This document shows, in pieces, positions 5,340 to 9,887 of a DNA stretch of 9,887 nt. The stretch covers positions 1 through 9,887 of the forward strand of contig JALHTN010000641.1 of the NCBI GenBank assembly GCA_022865865.1, written 5' to 3'. Below the pieces are notes generated by a model, which was not told where the DNA came from, did not search any database, and saw only the letters and a list, made by a program, of their open reading frames with translations. A program made the translations under genes and the position numbers. How positions within the stretch are numbered: position 1 is the first letter of the stretch; every line of letters starts with the position of its first letter. This DNA comes from Anaerolineales bacterium. GTDB lineage: Bacteria > Chloroflexota > Anaerolineae > Anaerolineales > UBA4823.

Positions 5340-7310
5340 CTATGCCTCATTATCCTTAATTAAGGGGAAGATCACCTGGAATACTGTGCCACCAGGTACA
5401 CTGGATACTGTTATGGTGCCTTTATGAGCGGATACGATTCGTTTTGCTATGGATAATCCAAGACCAGTTCCATTGCGGTTAGTGGTTACGAAGGGTTCGA
5501 AAATGCGATCGATCAGATCTTGGGGAATCCCAGGGCCATCATCAATCACATTGACCTCGATATGCTGGCGACCGCCTTCTTCGTGCGAGGAGCGGATGTG
5601 GATTGAGAGGTTGCCGCCTGTCACCTTCATGGCTTCAACTGCATTTCCAATCAGGTTGCTGAATACCTGTTCCAAGGCGCGAGGATCTCCCTGGATGGTC
5701 GTATTGTCTACAGAAGATTTGAATTCATGCTTGACTTGTAAACGCGCTAAACGTGGGCGCCAACGTTCTAAAAGCGTGGGAACGAGCTCTGCTAATTCAA
5801 CTCGCTTGAATTTGTTCTCCGGAGGTCGGGAGAATGTCAATACGGATTGCATCAAATGTGTAAGGCGATTGCAATCATCGAGCAGGCGGATGATCACTTC
5901 CTGGTTGGGATCATCCGAGGGCAGATTTACCGCCATCAACTGCAAACCAGTACTGATATTGTTGATTGGATTGCGGACTTCATGTGCAAATATGGCAGTC
6001 ACTTCTCCAAGCAGGGCACGCTGTTCGAGCTGCTGGTTGCGGATTTCAGACTCTTCGTGGGCGCTTAAATCTCGGAGGAGAACGATCACACCTTGAATTT
6101 CATCCTCATCCATGAGAGGGATGGTGCTGATATGTGCAAGAAAAGCAACCCCGTTCCGTCGATGAAGGTGGACTTCACCAAGGTTGGGCGTGGATACCCC
6201 TTGCTGTGCAGATTGCATAGCAGGCACTAAATTTGAAGGACCAATAAGAACATTGTTTACAGGCTGTCCGCAAATTTCCTGAGCCGCATAACCAAGCAGC
6301 GTTTCAGCAGTGGGATTAAGCTGCTGAATCAATAAATCAGGAGAGAGAAGAATGATGCCATCCTGGGTGTTTTCCTCGATAGTATCGCCGATCAATAATT
6401 CGCGCTGCATCTTTTTCTCATTGACCATTTGCTGATCGAGAAAGGCGCTATTTTGGATTATTCCTATGATAGTGGCTGATAAGATCTTTAAGATTTCGTG
6501 GTTGTTATCAGGAATACCACCTTCAATGGCAGCTAAAACCAGGATACCGCTTAATGAATCTTTTTCACCTAGTGGGAATGTTTGCAGGTAGCCCATCTTG
6601 GCAACCCGGGCCGCACGAAACAATGAATTGGATGCTCTTTTACCAGGTTCCCAAGTTGTAGGTTCAAGAAAAGCATCCACCTCGTCTGGTTCAATAAAAT
6701 CGGGAATCTTAAAATCCTGCGAATCCTGGGTGAGACTTCTTTCCAATCCAGGTTTGTCTGCCGGGATCAGGTAAATTGCAAGCGTATCTGCCCCGGTTAG
6801 CTGATGCCCGGCTTCCAAAGCCAGCTGCAGGGCGCGTTCAGAATTGTTATCCTGTGTGCTTAAAATGAGGGAATATAGGTCGGACAATCTATCGGAGCGT
6901 CGTTTTTGCTCGGCGGCTGCTTGTTCACGTAAATTAGAAGGCTCACAGGTGAGTAAGCCCCAGGTGCCATCAGGATCCAGAGATATAATCTGGACGCGCA
7001 CCTCAAGACCTGATCCCTGGCGCGTGGAAATCGTATCAATATAGGATTCTGGTTTGCTCGAAGAGAAGATTCCTTGAATATGGTTCGAAAGAAATGGCAG
7101 CAGCTCGTCAGGATCGGATTTGATCAATTCACTGCGGGTAAAAGCCGTAAGTTCGGTAGCCATAGCATTGGCGAGTACAATGCTATGTTTCTCCAAATCA
7201 AGAAGAAAACTAGCTTGAGGAATGAAATCTATAAGGGTTTCTAATTCCGCCAAAGAAGGTTGGCGGTTGCGGAGAAAAGAAACATTAGGGATAGATAGCG
7301 ATCGAATCAT
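5340..7310 (-). CDS. Soluble PAS-GAF-PAS sensor histidine kinase (NtrB/AtoS type)
   Basis: The 656-residue protein has no membrane span or signal peptide, so it should sense a cytoplasmic cue. An N-terminal PAS-like domain (about 20-125; DFIPQASFLLDLEKHSIVLAN) is followed by a short helix and a GAF-like domain (about 140-290; TQDNNSERALQLALEAGHQL onward). A second PAS domain follows (about 305-415; QDGIILLSPDLLIQQLNPTA, ending VIVLLRDLS). The catalytic part has the HisKA H-box FAHEVRNPINN with phosphoacceptor His443, N-box NLIGNAVEA (552-560), G1 DDGPGIP (590-596), F-box FEPFVTT and G2 GTGLGLS (614-620). The H-box style is that of kinases paired with NtrC-type regulators. Its ATG overlaps the rpoN stop codon (ATGA) and the response regulator gene follows seven bases after its TAG, so rpoN, kinase and regulator form one operon. 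The signal is unknown. Confidence 0.95.
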   Translation of the reverse strand: MIRSLSIPNVSFLRNRQPSLAELETLIDFIPQASFLLDLEKHSIVLANAMATELTAFTRSELIKSDPDELLPFLSNHIQGIFSSSKPESYIDTISTRQGSGLEVRVQIISLDPDGTWGLLTCEPSNLREQAAAEQKRRSDRLSDLYSLILSTQDNNSERALQLALEAGHQLTGADTLAIYLIPADKPGLERSLTQDSQDFKIPDFIEPDEVDAFLEPTTWEPGKRASNSLFRAARVAKMGYLQTFPLGEKDSLSGILVLAAIEGGIPDNNHEILKILSATIIGIIQNSAFLDQQMVNEKKMQRELLIGDTIEENTQDGIILLSPDLLIQQLNPTAETLLGYAAQEICGQPVNNVLIGPSNLVPAMQSAQQGVSTPNLGEVHLHRRNGVAFLAHISTIPLMDEDEIQGVIVLLRDLSAHEESEIRNQQLEQRALLGEVTAIFAHEVRNPINNISTGLQLMAVNLPSDDPNQEVIIRLLDDCNRLTHLMQSVLTFSRPPENKFKRVELAELVPTLLERWRPRLARLQVKHEFKSSVDNTTIQGDPRALEQVFSNLIGNAVEAMKVTGGNLSIHIRSSHEEGGRQHIEVNVIDDGPGIPQDLIDRIFEPFVTTNRNGTGLGLSIAKRIVSAHKGTITVSSVPGGTVFQVIFPLIKDNEA

Positions 7311-8728
7311 GCAGCCTCAGCTACACATTGGGATTGGCGCAGATGGGAGGGAAGAATACCTTCCATGGCTCGATATTTTGCAACTGTCCGCCGGGCTACT
7401 GAATAGCCTTGTTCGTTAAGGATTTCGGAAATCACGCTATCACTGAGGGGGGTTTCTTCTTTATCGATGATTTGTTTAAGTGCCGTCCGAACTTGCAGAC
7501 TGCGATCGAAAAATTTTGACAGAGGGATAATATGCCCATTTGGCATCTGGGCTGTTTTGTTGGAAACCGCCCGAGAAATGGTCGACTCGTGGACTTCGAG
7601 GGCTTCTGCGAGACTGGCGCGCGTTTGCGGGCGGAGGTGCTGATCGCCATGCAAGATAAAATCACGCTGGAGTATGGCTAGTCTGCGCATCAACCGGACA
7701 ATGGTGGTTGTCCGCTGCTGGAGACATTTTACCAGCAGTTCTGCCTGGCCCAGGTCGGATTTCCACTGTTCAGTGTTGTTCTCTGAGACCTGTTGAATCG
7801 CCTGGCGAAAAAGCGGATTTACTCGCAAGATGCCAGCATAAGGTGAAAAAACTTCAACCATTAATGGCGCATCCGGTGAATCGTCGACCGGGGTGATGAT
7901 AGCATCAGGTTGGTGGAAGACCGGAGGTGTATCACTCTGCCCGGTACGAATATCACCCCAAAATGCACGTCCCGGAAAAGGATTCAGGTTATCGGTGATG
8001 AATTGTGCAATTGTTTCCACCTGATGGACTGGGATTCCAATCTTGCGAGCGAGTTCAGCATACTGGTGGCGGCTGAGTAGATCAAGACCTTCCTGAATAG
8101 CAATTGATGCCTGCGGAGGGATATGTTGATGCTCTGCGAGCACTTCCAATTGGACCAGTAAAGCTTCCAGTGGTGATGGAGAACCCACCCCAATCGGATC
8201 AGCGTGCTGGATGAGATCTATTACCGTTTCAACCCTTGAAGGAGGCACATGGTAATAGCGAGCAACTTCAAAGATCGAAACTTCGAGCAGGCCATCTTCG
8301 TCCAAATTGGAAAGGATGAAAGCGGCGATTTTGCGATCTTCTGCAGGTAGTTCTGGAGCAATTTGCTTTAATACATAAGTGGGGAGATCATCCAGGGCTT
8401 GCTGCAGGTCCCTTTCTTGTGATGAGTCTTCATTATAATTGCTGGGAGTAAAATCATAACGTGGGGAGACAAAGATAATAGGCTGGTCAGGTTGGGGTTG
8501 TTGAGCTGGATGGCAGCGGGGGCAGGGACCATTTTCGGAATACTGCTTATCACAAGCGGGGCAGTGTCGAGGATCCTTAACTTCAAGCGCCGGATTCCGG
8601 GCTAATTCTGCCTGGATTTTTTGCTCGAGTTCAACAGCAGAAAGCTCGATTAATGCCATTGTTTGTGCCAGGTGGGCTGTTGTTAGCGGACGCAGCTGAG
8701 TTGAGGGACGTAATCGAGTTTGAAGCAT
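7307..8728 (-). CDS. rpoN: RNA polymerase sigma-54 factor RpoN with Cys4 insert
   Basis: RpoN directs RNA polymerase to -24/-12 promoters and needs an AAA+ activator to open DNA. I choose ATG 8728 (473 residues): the protein then begins like family members (MLQTRLRPSTQLRPLTTAHL) and lies downstream of the predicted sigma-54 start site. An in-frame TTG at 8797 lies inside the promoter. Region I spans about 1-50 (ALIELSAVELEQKIQAELARNPALE). Next comes a Cys4 motif, C-P-A-C and C-P-R-C at Cys56, 59, 69 and 72, not typical of RpoN. The core-binding region covers about 105-280. The helix-turn-helix is near 370-407 (RASLAEALEVHESTISRAVS), and the RpoN box ARRTVAKYRA is at 445-454, with Ala replacing the usual final Glu. 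Downstream lie its kinase and activator genes. Tandem sigma-70-like and sigma-54-like promoters suggest basal expression plus autoactivation. Confidence 0.96.
   Translation of the reverse strand: MLQTRLRPSTQLRPLTTAHLAQTMALIELSAVELEQKIQAELARNPALEVKDPRHCPACDKQYSENGPCPRCHPAQQPQPDQPIIFVSPRYDFTPSNYNEDSSQERDLQQALDDLPTYVLKQIAPELPAEDRKIAAFILSNLDEDGLLEVSIFEVARYYHVPPSRVETVIDLIQHADPIGVGSPSPLEALLVQLEVLAEHQHIPPQASIAIQEGLDLLSRHQYAELARKIGIPVHQVETIAQFITDNLNPFPGRAFWGDIRTGQSDTPPVFHQPDAIITPVDDSPDAPLMVEVFSPYAGILRVNPLFRQAIQQVSENNTEQWKSDLGQAELLVKCLQQRTTTIVRLMRRLAILQRDFILHGDQHLRPQTRASLAEALEVHESTISRAVSNKTAQMPNGHIIPLSKFFDRSLQVRTALKQIIDKEETPLSDSVISEILNEQGYSVARRTVAKYRAMEGILPSHLRQSQCVAEAA
8513..8563 (-). other. Zinc-ribbon-like Cys4 insert within RpoN
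   Basis: These bases encode 17 residues with the pattern C-x2-C-x9-C-x2-C (HCPACDKQ, then GPCPRC). The segment lies between region I and the core-binding region of RpoN, where most family members have a variable acidic linker. The spacing fits a zinc ribbon or rubredoxin-like knuckle. Confidence 0.6.
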
Positions 8729-8783
8729 ATTAGTCACTTCTCTTTGATGGGTATTGAGTTGGATGGTAAAAAATTTAGGTCTT

Positions 8784-8793
8784 ACCATATGGT
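8784..8793. repeat. Perfect palindrome ACCATATGGT at the rpoN start site
   Basis: ACCATATGGT is self-complementary and its outer bases extend imperfectly (CTTACCAT/ATGGTGCAAG). It abuts the -12 element of the predicted sigma-54 promoter and ends two bases from the predicted start site (about 8782), a position where a bound protein could block or modulate initiation. Chance occurrence is possible. Confidence 0.3.
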
Positions 8794-8808
8794 GCAAGAT
8801 TCATGCCC
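8793..8808 (-). promoter_or_regulatory. Sigma-54 promoter in front of rpoN (10/12 match)
   Basis: The minus strand reads GGGCATG-AATC-TTGCA with exact GG-N10-GC spacing. The predicted start site is near 8782, giving a leader of about 54 bases before ATG 8728. It would let RpoN and its activator amplify their own operon. Its sequence is closely similar to the site at 4124-4139. Confidence 0.55.
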
Positions 8809-8835
8809 GCCCAAAGAACAACAATACCGTCTATG

Positions 8836-8864
8836 ATTATCAAGAATACCTAATGGATTGTCAA
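8836..8864 (-). promoter_or_regulatory. Sigma-70-type promoter of the rpoN operon
   Basis: The minus strand has TTGACA (8859-8864), a 17-base spacer and GATAAT (8836-8841). That is a perfect -35, a 5/6 match at -10 and optimal spacing. The start site would be near 8829, about 100 bases before ATG 8728 and upstream of the sigma-54 element. It is placed after the lipoprotein gene (stop at 8922) and probably supplies basal transcription of rpoN, the kinase and the regulator. Confidence 0.65.
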
Positions 8865-8921
8865 GATATAAACAGCGGATTTTGGATTACAAATATGCAA
8901 GGCAATAAAAGTGGAATTGAC

Positions 8922-9395
8922 TCATGGTTCGTTTGTGTCTGGTGGTGGGGCGACCTGAACTAGGGTCGTCGTTCCATCTGGTTGTGTATGCATAACTGCG
9001 ATATGGTTGGCTCCATCACGAGGAATGATTGTGTAACCAGTGCAGCTGCCAATCCATTGATCATCTACGCCCTGGTGCGGATAGAGAGTGCAATCCGCTG
9101 GGATGGAGTCATCTTCTAAAATTAATGGCTTTACTGCAATCTGCCAACCAGCTAGATACCAGCGGTTGTTGGATGGTTTTGTGGAGGCGACAAACACGCT
9201 GCCTTCAAATGCGAGCATGCCTTCTGGAAGAAATCGATCCGCCAATCCTTCGATAGTATCAGATCCGGAAAATGGATCATTATCCTGTATATTTCTGTTA
9301 CCAATTAAACGATTGGAATCCGAGCAGGCTGATCCAAATAGTGAGAGAACAATAAAGATTGAAAGAATGACCAGCTTTTTGTGGGTGGTATTCAT
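8922..9395 (-). CDS. Small predicted lipoprotein (157 aa)
   Basis: I place the start at ATG 9395 (MNTTHKKLVILSIF). The longer open frame to 9464 would begin inside the predicted sigma-54 promoter and adds no signal-like sequence. The N-terminus is a signal peptide: His-Lys-Lys, a hydrophobic core at about 8-20, then GSAC with Cys24 as the likely lipidated residue. The lipobox is imperfect because Gly rather than Leu is at -3. The mature part is about 130 residues and mostly beta-like (EGSVFVAST, RWYLAGWQIAVKPLIL, NHIAVMHTQPDGTTTLVQVA). It has two cysteines (Cys102 and Cys118) that could form a disulfide outside the cell. The C-terminus is Pro-rich (APPPDTNEP). I do not recognise the family. 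The gene directly precedes the rpoN operon and has its own sigma-54-type promoter, so it may be a target of that circuit. Confidence 0.8.
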   Translation of the reverse strand: MNTTHKKLVILSIFIVLSLFGSACSDSNRLIGNRNIQDNDPFSGSDTIEGLADRFLPEGMLAFEGSVFVASTKPSNNRWYLAGWQIAVKPLILEDDSIPADCTLYPHQGVDDQWIGSCTGYTIIPRDGANHIAVMHTQPDGTTTLVQVAPPPDTNEP

Positions 9396-9676
9396 AGAAT
9401 TCCCATTAAAGGTTGAACCCAATTTTATTGGCAGATGACGAATAGCATGCAAGAAGCAAGCCAAGCGAGTGAAAGTCTTTTTATCTCCAATAGCTGATTG
9501 GGGTTATCTGGTCAATGGGAAGTAAATAAAACTCCAAGCACGGATTTTAACACCCGTGTATTGACATAAAAAATATTTTCTTGGAGGTGGAATTCAATTA
9601 ATGTGTTGTTTCAGCGCAGGATGGTGGAAATATACCCAGGCACATGGTCGGGTTAGGGTTAGATTCTGATAGCTTC
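9396..9676. other. Intergenic region upstream of the lipoprotein gene
   Basis: I find no convincing gene in these 281 bases. Apart from the sigma-54-type site, there is a weak dyad (CACGG at 9539-9543, CCGTG at 9554-9558, 10-base loop) with no clear T-run, and two small CCAAT...ATTGG dyads (9426-9434 area and 9487-9501). I see no good terminator after the methyltransferase gene. A minimal plus-strand frame at 9601 (22 codons) has a GGAGG-like sequence upstream but no other support. Confidence 0.5.
9448..9463 (-). promoter_or_regulatory. Sigma-54 promoter in front of the lipoprotein gene (10/12 match)
   Basis: The minus strand reads TGGCTTG-CTTC-TTGCA with exact GG-N10-GC spacing. The predicted start site is near 9437, giving a leader of about 41 bases to ATG 9395. 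It shares TCTTGCA with the two sites at rpoN and the glycosidase-like gene. A sigma-70 promoter for this gene was not evident. Confidence 0.55.
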
Positions 9677-9887
9677 CTAAACCCTTCTCTTGAAAAGGTA
9701 CAGGGTTCGCTGGCTGTCTTTGATTGGTTCCGTCGCCAGGAGATCGAATTTACCACTGAATTCATCGAGGAAACTTTCTTGATTGTAATCAGTAAAGATG
9801 TCCTCGCGTACTTGAAGTAGTTTTTTAACTTGGGGATCACTTTTGGGGATGAATTCGATGATTAACCATTGACCGATGCAAGAGAAA
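9677..9887 (-). CDS. C-terminal end of a probable SAM-dependent methyltransferase (partial)
   Basis: The frame is open from the right edge to TAG at 9677-9679, giving the last 69 residues of a protein whose start lies outside the window. The segment reads QWLIIEFIPKSDPQVKKLL, then REDIFTDYNQESFLDEFSGK, and ends with SQRTLYLFKRRV. A hydrophobic strand (WLIIEFIPK), a helix, a D-I-F-x-D-Y turn and a final R-T-L-Y-L-F-K-R-R beta strand match the C-terminal portion of class I SAM-dependent methyltransferases (strands 6 and 7), in proteins where a phrase like E-F-V-P-K-x-D-x-Q-V precedes a final RTLYL strand. The methyl acceptor cannot be inferred. The codon use and protein-like pattern argue against the overlapping frame at 9598-9840. 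Confidence 0.65.
   Translation of the reverse strand, partial: FSCIGQWLIIEFIPKSDPQVKKLLQVREDIFTDYNQESFLDEFSGKFDLLATEPIKDSQRTLYLFKRRV

Noticed and set aside
5107..5427. 106-codon plus-strand open frame opposite the regulator and kinase genes
   Set aside because: It lies antisense to strongly conserved domains, lacks motifs and is explained as a shadow of the minus-strand genes.
9127..9150. Fifth sigma-54-like element (TGGTTGG-CAGA-TTGCA, minus strand)
   Set aside because: Only 9 of 12 positions match, it lies well inside the lipoprotein coding sequence and no gene start follows nearby.
9539..9558. Possible terminator hairpin CACGG...CCGTG
   Set aside because: The stem is only five base pairs with a 10-base loop and no proper T-run in the needed direction.
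9650..9662. Telomere-like GGGTTAGGGTTAG
   Set aside because: Only two units, located just after a bacterial gene; most likely coincidence.
9601..9669. 22-codon plus-strand frame (MCCFSAGWWKYTQ) with GGAGGTG upstream and TTGACA at 9561-9566
   Set aside because: There is no matching -10 element, the Shine-Dalgarno-like sequence is too distant from the ATG, the length is minimal and it overlaps the end of a real gene.
9598..9840. 80-codon minus-strand open frame beginning MIPKLKNYF
   Set aside because: It overlaps the better-supported methyltransferase C-terminus in another frame, has Ser/Asn-rich out-of-frame character, no ribosome-binding site and no recognisable motif.
1..9887. CRISPR arrays, tRNA or rRNA genes, insertion sequences, toxin-antitoxin or phage defence genes
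   Set aside because: I saw no spaced direct repeats, no cloverleaf-like stretches, no transposase motifs and no terminal inverted repeats; nearly all the window is taken up by the listed genes.

Overview
The window (roughly 45-50% G+C by eye) is almost wholly coding, and every supportable gene lies on the minus strand, so transcription runs from the right edge to the left. It looks like a bacterial chromosome. The style of the proteins (an FtsZ next to small lineage-type membrane proteins, and a divergent RpoN with a Cys4 insert) suggests a Chloroflexota bacterium, perhaps Anaerolineae. That assignment is recalled family resemblance, not a search result.

Layout in transcription order: the C-terminal end of a probable SAM-dependent methyltransferase (right edge to 9677); a 281-base gap; a small lipoprotein gene (9395-8922); a sigma-54 cassette of rpoN (8728-7307), a soluble PAS-GAF-PAS histidine kinase (7310-5340, ATGA overlap with rpoN) and its NtrC-type response regulator (5332-4160); a TIM-barrel, glycosidase-like protein with a C-terminal CWB2-like half module (4100-2766); ftsZ (2752-1577); a 79-residue basic protein (1534-1295); a 76-residue tail-anchored protein (1247-1017); a bitopic membrane protein with a degenerate LytR-CpsA-Psr-like domain (1007-252); and the start of another single-span membrane protein running off the left edge (242-1).

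The most interesting point is regulatory. I see four minus-strand sequences with exact sigma-54 geometry (GG-N10-GC, TGGCAcg-N4-TTGCA). One lies in front of each of the lipoprotein gene, rpoN, the glycosidase-like gene and ftsZ, 23 to 64 bases before the preferred start codon. They match 10, 10, 10 and 11 of the 12 consensus positions, and three contain TCTTGCA. rpoN also has a good sigma-70-type promoter (TTGACA-17-GATAAT) upstream of its sigma-54 site. The cassette therefore looks self-contained: a sigma factor, a sensor kinase and an activator that may drive their own operon, an envelope lipoprotein, a pseudo-glycosidase and a cell division GTPase.

The proteins carry linked peculiarities. 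The activator ends directly after its AAA+ domain with no Fis-type DNA-binding domain, and its sigma-54 contact loop reads GAFTSA instead of GAFTGA. The sigma factor has a Cys4 zinc-ribbon-like insert after region I. FtsZ has His in place of the second catalytic Asp of the T7 loop. The glycosidase-like protein keeps an E-P-N motif but has Asn where the nucleophile Glu is expected. Together these suggest a lineage-specific sigma-54 circuit controlling division or cell envelope functions. This is inference from sequence and needs experimental or comparative confirmation.
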